A stretch of DNA of 64,000 bases from an uncultured Kordiimonas sp. (GCA_947503625.1 CANNEK010000003.1:744001-808000), one strand, 5' to 3'; numbered from the stretch's first letter, positions 17,191 to 26,596 are shown. Program-made: numbers and translations. Notes: generated by a model from the letters alone, not told the origin.

Positions 17191-18423
17191 CTAACCAGTG
17201 GGTGCAAGGCCCTCAAAGTCTATCGGCGTGGTGATGTCCAGCGACCCGGCCTGATCGGGCATTTCATACTTCAAACCATTACCGCTGTTGACCACCAGCA
17301 CTTTTTCATCCGGTTTGATCCACCCTTCTTCAGCTCCGTTTTTCAGCGCCACAAACGCAGCAGCTGCCTCAGGGCACAGCATAAGACCTTCAAGCCCGCT
17401 GACTTCTCTCCACATGTCCATCAGCTCGTCTTCGTCGACAGCAACGACACGCCCCCCCGACAAGCGAGCAATGTCAATCACAAGAAAATCACCCACGGCT
17501 TGTGGCACACGAATGCCCGACGCCTTGGTATGTGCATTTTCCCATCGCTCTGCATGTTTCTTCCCGGCATCAAAGGCACGCGCCAAAGGGGCGCATCCAG
17601 CAGCTTGCACAACAATCATCCTGGGCCTTTTTGGGCCGATCCAGCCCAGCGCTTCCATTTCAGCAAAAGCTTTCCACATACCCACCACAGCTGTGCCACC
17701 ACCAGTTGGAAACAGGATTACATCAGGCAATTCCCATTGGTATTGCCCCGCGATCTCAAGCCCGAGCGTTTTCTTGCCTTCAAGGCGGTAAGGTTCTTTG
17801 AGAGTTGAAAGATCAAACCAGCCCATGCGTTCCTTGCCGGCAGCAACGATCTTGCCACAGTCATCGATATAGCCATTGACCCGCCATATCTTGCCGCCCT
17901 GCAGAGACGTTTCCGTCACGTTGATCAGCGGCGTATCATCAGGGCAAAAAATATAGGTCTCGATATTGGCGCGGCTGGCATATGCCGCCAACGCAGATCC
18001 GGCGTTGCCGTTCGTTGGCATCGCCAGTCTTTTCAGGCCCAGCTCTTTTGCCATGGAAACTGCTATGCCAAGGCCGCGCGCCTTAAAGCTCGCAGTTGGT
18101 AATCTGCCTTCGTCCTTGACCAGAAGCTCACCCTTGTGCCCGACAAACCCGGCAGCCTTGGCGCACTCAATGATCGGCGTAACCTGCTCCCCCAGACTAA
18201 TGATATTCCGGGAATGTTGTATTGGCAGCAATTCGCGCCATTTCCAGAAGCCTCCGGGCCGAGCCCAGATTTCGTCGCGATCTGCCTCGTTTTTCAAGGT
18301 ATCAAGATCGTACCGCGCCATCAAAGGCCGACCAGCCGCAGACAGATTATGAACTTCTCCCGCAGCGTAGGTGTTCTCGCCTGTCAGGCTGCACTCGAGA
18401 TGCGTAATATATGAACGTGCCAC
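17191..18423 (-). CDS. Threonine-synthase-like PLP enzyme
   Basis: A 410-aa fold-type II PLP enzyme annotated by similarity as threonine synthase, which converts O-phosphohomoserine to threonine. The PLP lysine is in LPTASFKARG, the phosphate-binding glycine loop is FPTGGGTAVVG, and TNGNAGSALAAYA binds the substrate carboxylate. The first 50 residues hold a short LECSLTG segment and spacer typical of the class-I-like short form. The start is GTG at 18423 with GAGGAAATT upstream. It faces away from the HNH gene. Other enzymes of the fold (for example diaminopropionate or cysteate-type synthases) cannot be excluded without a tree. Confidence 0.8.
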   Translation of the reverse strand: MARSYITHLECSLTGENTYAAGEVHNLSAAGRPLMARYDLDTLKNEADRDEIWARPGGFWKWRELLPIQHSRNIISLGEQVTPIIECAKAAGFVGHKGELLVKDEGRLPTASFKARGLGIAVSMAKELGLKRLAMPTNGNAGSALAAYASRANIETYIFCPDDTPLINVTETSLQGGKIWRVNGYIDDCGKIVAAGKERMGWFDLSTLKEPYRLEGKKTLGLEIAGQYQWELPDVILFPTGGGTAVVGMWKAFAEMEALGWIGPKRPRMIVVQAAGCAPLARAFDAGKKHAERWENAHTKASGIRVPQAVGDFLVIDIARLSGGRVVAVDEDELMDMWREVSGLEGLMLCPEAAAAFVALKNGAEEGWIKPDEKVLVVNSGNGLKYEMPDQAGSLDITTPIDFEGLAPTG

Positions 18424-18508
18424 AATTTCCTCTTTCCGGATTGGTCCAGCAACTTTAGAATTCCTCAAACCTTGGTTATTCGACACAGGACATGGCCGCA
18501 AGGGCGCA

Positions 18509-18838
18509 ATGAAAAGAATTCAAAAAATAGCGCTCGAAACACAGTACAGACTCAATAATCCAACAGAAAAAAACTGTTCTTTATGCGGCAGGCCACTGGG
18601 AAAACGTACGGAAAAACATCACCTTGTGCCAAAATCCCAAGGAGGCATCGACACAATTCCACTTCACGCAATTTGCCACCGCAAGATTCACGCCCTATTT
18701 AACGAGAAAGAACTGGCACGCTCGTATTTTTCGATTGAGGCACTGCTGGCGGACGAAAGCGTCCGGAAGTTTGTAAAATGGGTTCAAACAAAGCCCGCCG
18801 ACTTCTACAGCCGCACCCGGAAAAAGACCCGCACCTGA
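18509..18838 (+). CDS. Small HNH-endonuclease-like zinc protein
   Basis: A 109-aa protein: an N-terminal CxxC (CSLCGRPL), then the first HNH histidines in EKHHLVPKSQGG and the last in AICHRKIHALF. The second zinc pair reads HxxC rather than CxxC. The fold is the beta-beta-alpha metal nuclease fold; members act in DNA repair, restriction or mobile elements, but many are uncharacterised. It stands alone, divergent from the threonine-synthase-like gene, with AAGGG ahead of the ATG. There is no methylase or other defence gene beside it. Confidence 0.75.
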   Translation: MKRIQKIALETQYRLNNPTEKNCSLCGRPLGKRTEKHHLVPKSQGGIDTIPLHAICHRKIHALFNEKELARSYFSIEALLADESVRKFVKWVQTKPADFYSRTRKKTRT

Positions 18839-18866
18839 CGCCAGCAGTTTTTGAGTGGACAAATTT

Positions 18867-19790
18867 ATGTTGGACCAAGCGCCTATTTCTTTCGAGAAAT
18901 GGAGCAAATGCGGCAAGTATTTTGAGTGGGGCAATCACCATGTATTTTACCAGCGTGGTGGTAGTGGCGAGCCTCTGCTGATGATTCACGGCTTCCCGAC
19001 AGCATCCTGGGACTGGTGCTGGATTTCGAAAGATCTGGTCAACCGCTTCCACATGTTGTTACCGGACTTGCTGGATTATGGCCTGTCGTTGAATGCCAAC
19101 AAAAAGCCCTGTTCTGTAATGCAGCAGGCGGACATGATCGAAGCTTTGATGCAACACCGAAATATGCCGGATGCTCATATTCTTGCACACGATCTGGGAG
19201 ACACCGTCGCGCAGGAACTGTTGGCCCGGCATAACCAAAGCACGCTCTCTTTCAAGATAAAAAGTGTGATTTTCCTGAATGGCGGTTTAATCCCTGATTT
19301 GCACCGCCCGAGGCCTGCTCAGAAAGTGCTCGCTGGCGCACTCGGTCCTCTGTTTGCGCAAATTGTCCCGAAGAAAAAGATGCTGGCGGGCCTTGCCGAG
19401 GTTTTCGGGCGAAACACACGCCCCGAAGGTGAATTACTTGAAGAACTTTGGCCTGTGGTTCTCGGCGTGAACGGAAGAGCGGCCATGCCTCGCCGCATCC
19501 GCTATATGCAGGAGCGCCGCGCGCACGCTGACAGGTGGGTTGGTGCTATCCGTGACGCGAAACTACCCATGATGATGATCAACGGTATAGCTGATCCTGT
19601 GTCAGGCGGGCATGCCGCAGACGGATTTGCCAAACTGGCCCCCAAGGCCAAATTGGTGCGCTTACCGGAAATTGGCCATTTCCCTCAGATCGAGGCACCT
19701 GCCGCCGTGTCAGAACTGGTGCTGAAGTTCCATGATTGCATTGTGGAAAAACAGGCAAAAGGCAACGCGGAAGAATTCTCCGGCCAATAA
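18867..19790 (+). CDS. Alpha/beta hydrolase with aspartate nucleophile
   Basis: A 307-aa alpha/beta-hydrolase. The oxyanion motif HGFPTASWDW is at about residues 40-49. The nucleophile elbow reads AHDLGDT, with Asp in place of Ser, as in haloalkane dehalogenases and epoxide hydrolases. The acid and base are in GIADPVSGG and IGHFPQIE. The substrate is unknown; the HGFP-xxx-W order fits epoxide hydrolase or dehalogenase relatives. The ATG at 18867 has GTGGA upstream; an in-frame GTG four codons earlier is possible. No signal peptide. Confidence 0.82.
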   Translation: MLDQAPISFEKWSKCGKYFEWGNHHVFYQRGGSGEPLLMIHGFPTASWDWCWISKDLVNRFHMLLPDLLDYGLSLNANKKPCSVMQQADMIEALMQHRNMPDAHILAHDLGDTVAQELLARHNQSTLSFKIKSVIFLNGGLIPDLHRPRPAQKVLAGALGPLFAQIVPKKKMLAGLAEVFGRNTRPEGELLEELWPVVLGVNGRAAMPRRIRYMQERRAHADRWVGAIRDAKLPMMMINGIADPVSGGHAADGFAKLAPKAKLVRLPEIGHFPQIEAPAAVSELVLKFHDCIVEKQAKGNAEEFSGQ

Positions 19791-19914
19791 ACGATTTGTC
19801 GAACCATAGAAACCTGTTGACGCAACACTGTGGTTTAACACTTCGGTTTTTCGTACCCAAACCAGCATTCGCTCCGTGCAGAACTGCATCCTGCCCAGTC
19901 TATGGAGGCCCAAA

Positions 19915-20625
19915 GTGCTAGCCAATGTTGATTTTCTCAGAGCGGGAGCCGTGTTCTCTCTCTTGTCTGCGATCACCACTGCGATCTTGATTTTTGGTCC
20001 AAACCCCGTGTCACCGAACGGCTTTGAGGCAACACAGGCCTTACACTCTGATCCGATGCACCTTTACAAGAAATGGGTTCTGTTTTTGCATCCTCAGTTT
20101 GCTTTCCTTGCCGCACTTTCAGCGGGAGCTCTTCTTGGCAAACGCTCTCCTGCACTTATTATCATCGCACTTTTCTATTATGCTGTCTGGACCATCACGG
20201 AAATAACCCAGCAGGCCTATCTGATTGACGCACTTAATCAGATATGGCGACCAGCGTACCTCGCGGCTACCGGCACGGACCAGAGTCAATGGCGCACGTT
20301 GATCGTAGGGTTGCAGGGCGTCAGTGATAGCCAGTATTTTGTTCTGCTGTTTGGCTTCAGCATTGGATCAATTCTAATTGGCTGTGCATTTGTCAGAGAA
20401 ACCGGATTAGCGAAAATCATTGGCTATACCAGTTTGACAATTGGTACAATGAGTTTGCTTGCGTTCGCTTCCTATTACACACCCCTGACGGGCACAAGCA
20501 GCGTTATCCAAGGCTGGTATACATGGCTCTACCCTCCTGTGCAGATTGGTGTTCGCCTGCTGCTGGCATTCTGGCTATTTCAGCAAAGCACCCATATAGC
20601 AAATGGCCGCATTGGCGACAATTGA
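19915..20625 (+). CDS. Six-helix integral membrane protein of unknown function
   Basis: A 236-aa membrane protein with about six hydrophobic helices, starting with LRAGAVFSLLSAITTAIL. A conserved-looking HPQFAFLAALSAG and a tryptophan-rich WTITEITQQAY lie between helices. I do not recognise a family. I start at the GTG at 19915 because a clear GGAGG (19904-19908) lies six bases before it; the in-frame ATG at 19876 has no such site. It follows the alpha/beta hydrolase gene by 124 bases. Confidence 0.72.
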   Translation: MLANVDFLRAGAVFSLLSAITTAILIFGPNPVSPNGFEATQALHSDPMHLYKKWVLFLHPQFAFLAALSAGALLGKRSPALIIIALFYYAVWTITEITQQAYLIDALNQIWRPAYLAATGTDQSQWRTLIVGLQGVSDSQYFVLLFGFSIGSILIGCAFVRETGLAKIIGYTSLTIGTMSLLAFASYYTPLTGTSSVIQGWYTWLYPPVQIGVRLLLAFWLFQQSTHIANGRIGDN

Positions 20626-20653
20626 TGTAGAGCTGTCGCTCCGAGAATGAAGT

Positions 20654-20679
20654 CAAAGCTTTCCCTGTCGAAAGCTTTG
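20654..20679. promoter_or_regulatory. Inverted repeat upstream of the Bcr/CflA exporter gene
   Basis: CAAAGCTTT at 20654-20662 is matched exactly by AAAGCTTTG at 20671-20679, separated by 8 bases. It lies about 50 bases before the exporter start, with no T run after it, so an operator or a leader hairpin is likelier than a terminator. Confidence 0.4.
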
Positions 20680-20729
20680 GGATATTGCTTGCGCCTGCGC
20701 TTCTCCAAGCTGAAACGAGCGATCACGCC

Positions 20730-21956
20730 ATGTCTGATGACCCTGTTTATGAAACCTCTTCGCGCCCGGCCAGAGCAACGGCCCTTCTGGCATGTGCCGT
20801 TATTATAAGCGGTACTGTGCTGGGGCTGTCAGGCATGGACCTGGTGCTACCGGCAGTGCCTTCCATGCCCGAGATATTTTCGACGAGCGTTGCCTCATCA
20901 CAGCTTGTTCTTGCACTTTATGTGGCGGGTAGCGCCGCGGGTTTGCTGATTTTCGGCAGTCTCGCAAGCTTCATAGGCCGCCGCAGACTGTTCATCGGTT
21001 CGCTGGCGCTGTTTGCAATAACCTCCGCGATCGCATCGCTTTCCACGTCCATCGAAACACTGAACATCACGCGACTTCTGCAGGGGGCTGCAGCCAGTGG
21101 CCCCGCTGTGCTGGCACCCGGCCTGATCCGCAATCTGTTTTCCGAGCTTGGCTCCATTCGCGCGATCGCCGCCATGGGCAGCATTGAAGCCCTGACACCC
21201 GGCCTTGCCCCCATTCTGGGGGCGTGGCTCTACAGCGGCTATGGCTGGCAGGCGTCCTTCACCCTTACAGCTGCGCTAACGGCGGTTCTGGTGCTGGTTA
21301 TTTTACTGCGCCCCGGCCTGATACCAAGTATCGGCACCAAACAAAATACTGGTGTCGGCAGCTATATGCGGCTTTTGAAAAACCCGACATACCTTCGCTA
21401 TTCGCTGGGACATGCTCTGGTTTTGGGCGGGCTGCTGACTTTCGTTTTCTCGGCACCCGCTATCATTGTTCAAACCATGGGCGGCGATATTGACGACTTT
21501 ATCCTTATGCAAATGGTCGGCGTAGGCATTTTCATTGTTGCTGCCAACGTGTCCGGTCATCTGGTAAAATGGCTGGGGGTCGAGCGCGTTATTATGGCAG
21601 GGACAATCATCGCCCTTGCAGGCAGTTTGGCTTTGCTCGGCTACGCCCTGTTCGGCGTGAATGACCCCGGTCATCTAAAATATCTTTTCTGGTTACTGAA
21701 TGTAGGGCTTGGCATACGTGGCGGCCCGGGGTTTGTTCGCGCACTTTCTGCGGCGGACGGCGATGATGACCGTGCGTCTGCATTGTTGATCTTTTTTGTA
21801 ACCATGATTGCCTCGGGCAGTACGGCACTTGTGGCACCTTTCATAACGCTTGGGTTATGGACACTCACGATTGTGGTGTTTGCTATTGTGTTGCCATCAT
21901 TGTTGCTAATGCTATTTATCAAGCCGCTTGCTGCACCTGTTGAGACTACCAACTAG
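20730..21956 (+). CDS. MFS drug-resistance exporter, Bcr/CflA family
   Basis: A 408-aa 12-helix major facilitator of the Bcr/CflA drug:proton antiporter type in the inner membrane. Signatures: the first helix with GMDLVLPAVPSMPEIF, the loop motif GSLASFIGRRRLFIGSL (motif A), and the RLLQGAAASGPAVLAPGLIRNLF segment (helix 4 and motif B). It would expel amphipathic compounds; sulfonamide, bicyclomycin or amino acid export are known for relatives. ATG at 20730 chosen because the upstream in-frame codons are not hydrophobic and lack a site. Eleven bases separate it from the transaminase gene, suggesting one transcript. Confidence 0.88.
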   Translation: MSDDPVYETSSRPARATALLACAVIISGTVLGLSGMDLVLPAVPSMPEIFSTSVASSQLVLALYVAGSAAGLLIFGSLASFIGRRRLFIGSLALFAITSAIASLSTSIETLNITRLLQGAAASGPAVLAPGLIRNLFSELGSIRAIAAMGSIEALTPGLAPILGAWLYSGYGWQASFTLTAALTAVLVLVILLRPGLIPSIGTKQNTGVGSYMRLLKNPTYLRYSLGHALVLGGLLTFVFSAPAIIVQTMGGDIDDFILMQMVGVGIFIVAANVSGHLVKWLGVERVIMAGTIIALAGSLALLGYALFGVNDPGHLKYLFWLLNVGLGIRGGPGFVRALSAADGDDDRASALLIFFVTMIASGSTALVAPFITLGLWTLTIVVFAIVLPSLLLMLFIKPLAAPVETTN

Positions 21957-21966
21957 AGGAATTGCC

Positions 21967-22818
21967 ATGTCTCGTATTGTTTATGTGAACGGGTCGTACG
22001 TTCCAACGTCTGAAGCGTATGTTCATATCAACGATCGCGGCTATCAGTTTGCTGATGGCGTTTACGAAGGCGTTTCAGTGCGGGGCGGCAAGACGATCGA
22101 TCTGGAGCCACATCTGGACAGGCTTTGGCGTTCCATGACCGAACTGGATATGTCAGCACCTATGGGCCGCGCGCCCATGAGGCTGGTGCTGAAAGAAGTG
22201 ATCCGCCGCAACCGGGTTGCTGACGGTTTCCTCTATCTACAGGTTACACGCGGCGAAGCTGTGCGCGACCATGCGTTCCCCGAAGTATCCATTCCTTCGT
22301 TCGTCGTGACCTGCCGCCGCTTGAGCTTCGACGCGGTGCGCGCGAGGGCAGCAAAAGGCGTGGCGGCTTCCACCCAGCCAGACATCAGGTGGGGCCGGTG
22401 TGATATAAAAAGCACGTCCCTTCTGCCCAATATTTTAGCCAAACAGGCAGCGCGCGAAGCAGGGGCCTTCGAAGCTGTTCTGGTCGATAAAGACGGTTTT
22501 GTCACTGAGGGCAGCAGCACAAATATCTGGATCGTCACAAAAGATGGCAAGCTGCAGACCCGTACCATTGAAGACAACATCCTGGCAGGCATTACCCGCG
22601 CCCGGGTAAAAACCATCGCTGAAGGCCTGCAAATGGCCGTTGAAGAAGGCCGTTTCACGGTTGAAGACGCAAAAGATGCACAGGAAATGTTTTTCACCAG
22701 TTCAACAAGTTGCGCCATGCCCATTGTAGAGCTGGACGGACAAAAAATTGGCGACGGAACACCTGGCCCCGTCGCGCAGCGCCTCATCGACGCTTATTTC
22801 AGTTATACTGACGACTGA
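21967..22818 (+). CDS. dat: D-amino acid aminotransferase
   Basis: A 283-aa class IV (fold-type IV) PLP aminotransferase. It opens with VYVNGSYVPTSEAYVHINDRGYQFADGVYEG, in shortened form the family start containing the DRGYQFADG motif. The PLP lysine is in DIKSTSLLPN and the phosphate loop includes EGSSTNIW. The pattern fits D-alanine transaminase, which supplies D-Glu or D-Ala for peptidoglycan, rather than the branched-chain enzyme. AGAGGA lies before the ATG at 21967. The MFS gene is directly upstream. Confidence 0.9.
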   Translation: MSRIVYVNGSYVPTSEAYVHINDRGYQFADGVYEGVSVRGGKTIDLEPHLDRLWRSMTELDMSAPMGRAPMRLVLKEVIRRNRVADGFLYLQVTRGEAVRDHAFPEVSIPSFVVTCRRLSFDAVRARAAKGVAASTQPDIRWGRCDIKSTSLLPNILAKQAAREAGAFEAVLVDKDGFVTEGSSTNIWIVTKDGKLQTRTIEDNILAGITRARVKTIAEGLQMAVEEGRFTVEDAKDAQEMFFTSSTSCAMPIVELDGQKIGDGTPGPVAQRLIDAYFSYTDD

Positions 22819-23241
22819 TCAGGCTGCCGCCTCGTCTGCTTTACTGCCCATGCCATTCAGCTTGGCGAGGGTAAAGCCAACAATCGCACCAACCACCAGA
22901 TGGATTGCGATTGAAACAGCCAGCGGTGCGGTGGACATATTCAGTCCGAAATAGGTAGCCATGTCCGTGGCGGCCAAATACCCGCCCATCAACAGGCCAA
23001 AGCGAATGCCCCTGCCCGTATCCGAACTTCCAACTGCCATGTTGAACAGCGCAACCACAACGCAGGTTTGAAAGAAATGGCCTGCATATGCGTACATAGC
23101 CATAGGGTCATTCTGTGGCCTCATCAGTTCCGCATTGGCCATAAACAAATCGCCAAAAACAAACATCGTCAACAAAACATAAAGCACTGCATAAATCACA
23201 TATGCGATCACGACATGCAGCAAATATTTTCCAATAGACAT
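22819..23241 (-). CDS. Four-helix membrane protein of unknown function
   Basis: A 140-aa protein with four hydrophobic helices (about residues 8-32, 52-71, 79-97, 104-126). The glycine-rich last helix (HLVVGAIVGFTLAKL) and conserved polar YAGHF loop give no family I can name. A good GAGGGGAGAAG site precedes the ATG. Its stop codon abuts that of the convergent transaminase gene with no gap. Confidence 0.7.
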   Translation of the reverse strand: MSIGKYLLHVVIAYVIYAVLYVLLTMFVFGDLFMANAELMRPQNDPMAMYAYAGHFFQTCVVVALFNMAVGSSDTGRGIRFGLLMGGYLAATDMATYFGLNMSTAPLAVSIAIHLVVGAIVGFTLAKLNGMGSKADEAAA

Positions 23242-23281
23242 ACTCTTCTCCCCTCAAGTTGCTATCCGGATACTCCTCACT

Positions 23282-24574
23282 TCATTTCTCTGTCGATTGA
23301 ACCAAATCGTTTTTGACATGCACGACCCGCTGCGGGTACGGGAACTCGATATCGTTTTCATGGAAAAGGTCCCAGATGCGTATCATCACATCGCTGGCAA
23401 CATTGGCAACACCGTGCTGCGGGTCTTCAATCCACATCCTGAGCTCCAGATCGACGCCGCTTTCACCAAAACCGGTCATCAGGGTTTTGGGTTCAGGCAC
23501 TTTCAGCACCCGGCTTTGGTCTGCCGCAGCGGCCACCATGAGCTCCATAGCCTTTTTGACATCGCTCTCATACGCGACCTGCACGGGGATCTTGCGCCGC
23601 ACCAGCCGGTGCGTATGCGACCAGTTGGTCACCGGCTGGGTGATCATATCTTCGTTTGGAATCAAAAATTCGGTGCCATCACGCGTGATCACCGACGTGT
23701 AGCGCGCCGCCAGCCTGTTTATGGTTCCATAGGTACCCGCCGTCTCGATCACGTCTCCCGGCTTGATCGAGCGGTCAACCAGCAGAATGATACCCGAAAT
23801 AAAGTTACCGACGACTTTCTGCAGGCCAAAACCAATACCGACACCAAGCGCACCACCGAATACAGCAAGCGCCGTGAGATCGATACCGGTGGCGTTCAAA
23901 GAGATCAGAAAAGCAATGGAAACCAGCAGGATTTTGCCCAGCTTGCTCATGAGCGCACGAATGCTGGGGGGCACACTTTCAGCGCTGCTCAACCGCCGTT
24001 CGAGAAGCGCAGACAGAGCAAAGGCGAGCCACATTAGAAACGCAAAACTGATGATCCCGGTCAGGATATCAAGAACGCTTATCTCCACATCACCAAGCGT
24101 AATCTGCGCGCCGTCCAACACCGTGCTGATGGGGTCCAGAAGCCCCATGATATTGAGGGCCGCCAATGTCCAGGCACCACCTGCGATCAAGCGAGCCAGC
24201 TCCCGGTTCGCAAGCAGACCAACAGCCAACCGAATAACCAGCCAGGCCATCAACAAACTGGCGGCGATATTAAGCAGATAGGTTGCCATGAGTGGCTCAA
24301 GCAAAATCCGGGCAGTAACAATCAACAAAATGGAAATTGCCGCCGTCAGGACAGGGTGGAGAAACCGTCTGTCCGCCTTTTGCACCAGCGGATGTTCGCC
24401 CGCTGCACGCAGTATGCCCTTATGTATCCATTTGCATGTGAAGTTTGACGACAGGATCGCAACACCGATCACGACCAGCTCGATCAGCCGCTCGGGTTCC
24501 AGAAAATTGGTCTGGAACCACGCCCAGCCATCCAGCAGATAAATATATAACTGTTCCAGAAGTCCGTCTTCCAT
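23282..24574 (-). CDS. Small-conductance mechanosensitive channel, MscS family
   Basis: A 430-aa inner membrane channel that relieves osmotic pressure. Several helices span residues 30-260, extra to the three of E. coli MscS. The pore helix is in FGGALGVGIGFGLQKVVGNFISG (glycine/alanine-rich, shown here in part: GGALGVGIGFGLQ). The beta domain carries DRSIKPGDVIET and the GTINRLAARYT segment; the cytoplasmic cage follows with PNEDMI and the last portion ending near EFPYPQRVVHV. It begins ten bases after the tadA stop and shares that transcript. Confidence 0.9.
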   Translation of the reverse strand: MEDGLLEQLYIYLLDGWAWFQTNFLEPERLIELVVIGVAILSSNFTCKWIHKGILRAAGEHPLVQKADRRFLHPVLTAAISILLIVTARILLEPLMATYLLNIAASLLMAWLVIRLAVGLLANRELARLIAGGAWTLAALNIMGLLDPISTVLDGAQITLGDVEISVLDILTGIISFAFLMWLAFALSALLERRLSSAESVPPSIRALMSKLGKILLVSIAFLISLNATGIDLTALAVFGGALGVGIGFGLQKVVGNFISGIILLVDRSIKPGDVIETAGTYGTINRLAARYTSVITRDGTEFLIPNEDMITQPVTNWSHTHRLVRRKIPVQVAYESDVKKAMELMVAAAADQSRVLKVPEPKTLMTGFGESGVDLELRMWIEDPQHGVANVASDVMIRIWDLFHENDIEFPYPQRVVHVKNDLVQSTEK

Positions 24575-24583
24575 TCGCCAAGG

Positions 24584-25036
24584 TTAACGCCGTTGGGCGA
24601 AAAAGTCTCTAAGCAATTGCGCCGCCTCGGTTTCAAGAATGCCGCCATAGATTTCAGGTCTGTGATGCGTGGTCGGTTGCTCAAATATCCGCGCGCCCAC
24701 GGTAACACCGCCACCCTTGCTATCCTCGGCACCGAAATAAAGGCGGCGAATGCGGGCAAAGGCAATGGCCTGTGCACACATGGCGCAAGGCTCGAGGGTC
24801 ACATACATGTCACAGCCTTCAAGGCGCTCTGATTGCAGAATATCCGCAGCCTTTCTGATGGCAACGATCTCGGCATGGCCGGTTGGATCTTTTGGCCCGA
24901 TAACATCGTTTCCGGCTGCAGCTATGATACGCCCTTTGGGCCCCACGATAACGGCACCAATCGGCACTTCACCGCGCGCCGCCGCAAATCTGGCTTCCTG
25001 AAGGGCCTGTCTCATAAAGGGAAAATCGTCAATCAT
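24584..25036 (-). CDS. tadA: tRNA-specific adenosine deaminase TadA
   Basis: Deaminates adenosine 34 of tRNA-Arg(ACG) to inosine; essential for decoding. A 150-aa cytidine-deaminase-fold zinc enzyme: the HAE motif with its catalytic glutamate (TGHAEIVAIRKA) and the PCAMCAQA pair of zinc cysteines are both intact. The N-terminal VPIGAVIV and the C-terminal helix are standard. A perfect AGAGGAG precedes the ATG, and the gene follows the serine hydrolase gene by nine bases on the same strand. Confidence 0.95.
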   Translation of the reverse strand: MIDDFPFMRQALQEARFAAARGEVPIGAVIVGPKGRIIAAAGNDVIGPKDPTGHAEIVAIRKAADILQSERLEGCDMYVTLEPCAMCAQAIAFARIRRLYFGAEDSKGGGVTVGARIFEQPTTHHRPEIYGGILETEAAQLLRDFFAQRR

Positions 25037-25045
25037 GTTCTCCTC

Positions 25046-26596
25046 TTAACCTGCTTTGGCTTCCGTGCCAATACAGCCGCCTTCGGAAACATGCTTAAAC
25101 AAGCCTCCTTGCCAGGTAAAAGTCAGGGCACCTGTCGCAGAATCTTTCCCCAGCTCTACTTCTTCAGGTTCTCCATAGGCACGTTCCAGCAAAAAAGCCG
25201 TCTGATTGGGACCAGTAATCATTTCCGCACTGTAATGGCCTGTGTTGAACAACAGTTTCCCGTCGGTCTCGCACACAGTTGCACTACCATAATCGGGAGA
25301 GTGGAAGCTGCCTGTGATTGCTACTCTTAGAGTGGCGGCCTCTAGTGTTGTGGCAGCGCGCAGGGCTTGTTCGCGAACGCGCACCCGATAATTCAGATAC
25401 CGCATTCGGCTTGCCGCCCGGCCTTCAAGGCGGCGTTTTGCATTTGCGTCCGCCGCATCCAGCCCAAGGGCATAGTCGATGCCCTGCAAAAAGCTGTTCC
25501 AGCCAAAAGTCCAGCCATATGCACGAGCCCCGTTGATGGAAGATATCACCAGATTGTCTTCGGGCATGAACCCGACAAAGATCATCATCCCGTTGTAGGT
25601 GCCGCCGTGGTACATGACTTTCCTGCCCGCATACTGACACGTGTTCCAACCAAGGCCGTATCCGCCACAGGTCATATCTGAATATTTCTTCGCGGGCGTG
25701 CGCGCCGCATAGGGTTGATGTGCAGAGTCATAAATTGACGGACTAAAAACACTTCGGTTCACGTGAGCCTGCAGCCATTTCACCATATCGTTGCTGGAGA
25801 TAAAGTGCCCTCCGGCAGGATGCATAAGGTCATCGGCTTTCGCGGCAGCGGCGGACCAACCGTTTCTATTAAGGGGTGCAAGGTCATTGCCGAGTCCCAA
25901 AACACTGATATCCACCTTGCTGGTGTGGTTGACCGCTGTTGTCAGTCCAAGAGGCGTGTGAATATCGGTAGCAAGCCAATCCTGCCACGAGCGGCCTGTT
26001 TGCTGCTCAACGATCGCAGCATAAACAAGGTAACCAATATTTTCATAGTCGAAAGTCCGGTCCAGCGCGGTTGAATTCCGCTCCAGAATTTCTTCATACA
26101 GGTTGGTTCCGGCGCCGCCGGTATAGGCCGTCCTGATGACCAGCACATCATTCAGGATACCCGAGGTATGGGACAATAAATCAATCATCGTGATAGTGCT
26201 TGCGTCAAGCGGTTCGGGTAACTCCAGAGACGGCCACATATCTGCAAGTGTGCTGTCCAGTGGTATGATCCCGTCTGCATCCAGTTTTGCCGCGAGCAGG
26301 CCCATAAAGCTCTTGGTAACCGACGCTATATAGAAACGGGTATCCATAGTTACCGGATTACCGTCCCCTAAAACCTGATTACCCCGCGTGCGGCTATAGA
26401 GCAAGTCATCGCCACTCGCGATGGCCAGCGTATAGCTCGGTGGTGTTAGGGCATCACTTTCAAGCTGCTGCATGAAAGTGCTCATCTGTCGGCTGAGGTC
26501 ACTATCACTGCTGCTGGCGCCCGACGCTGGAGCCATACCCACTATAAATATGGTCAAATACATCAGTATCGTTTTAAAATCGTCTCTGTCGGCCAT
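25046..26596 (-). CDS. Exported serine hydrolase, beta-lactamase (class C/ S12) family
   Basis: A 516-aa penicillin-binding-protein-like hydrolase. After a signal peptide (ending near ASGASS), the catalytic SxxK is Ser92-Val-Thr-Lys95, the YxN motif is Tyr184-Glu-Asn186, and HGGTYNG replaces the KTG box, as in many S12 esterases and peptidases. A C-terminal extension of about 130 residues follows the catalytic domain. The natural substrate may be a D-amino peptide or an ester; antibiotic resistance should not be assumed. GAGGATG lies before the ATG. First gene of a run with tadA and mscS. Confidence 0.85.
   Translation of the reverse strand: MADRDDFKTILMYLTIFIVGMAPASGASSSDSDLSRQMSTFMQQLESDALTPPSYTLAIASGDDLLYSRTRGNQVLGDGNPVTMDTRFYIASVTKSFMGLLAAKLDADGIIPLDSTLADMWPSLELPEPLDASTITMIDLLSHTSGILNDVLVIRTAYTGGAGTNLYEEILERNSTALDRTFDYENIGYLVYAAIVEQQTGRSWQDWLATDIHTPLGLTTAVNHTSKVDISVLGLGNDLAPLNRNGWSAAAAKADDLMHPAGGHFISSNDMVKWLQAHVNRSVFSPSIYDSAHQPYAARTPAKKYSDMTCGGYGLGWNTCQYAGRKVMYHGGTYNGMMIFVGFMPEDNLVISSINGARAYGWTFGWNSFLQGIDYALGLDAADANAKRRLEGRAASRMRYLNYRVRVREQALRAATTLEAATLRVAITGSFHSPDYGSATVCETDGKLLFNTGHYSAEMITGPNQTAFLLERAYGEPEEVELGKDSATGALTFTWQGGLFKHVSEGGCIGTEAKAG

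Noticed and set aside
18509-18838. HNH protein as part of a defence island
   Set aside because: The neighbours are metabolic; there is no methylase, helicase or other defence gene.
23297-24037. Long plus-strand open frame of 246 codons over the mscS gene
   Set aside because: Antisense shadow; no family resemblance, composition rich in His and Arg as expected for the reverse of a membrane protein gene.
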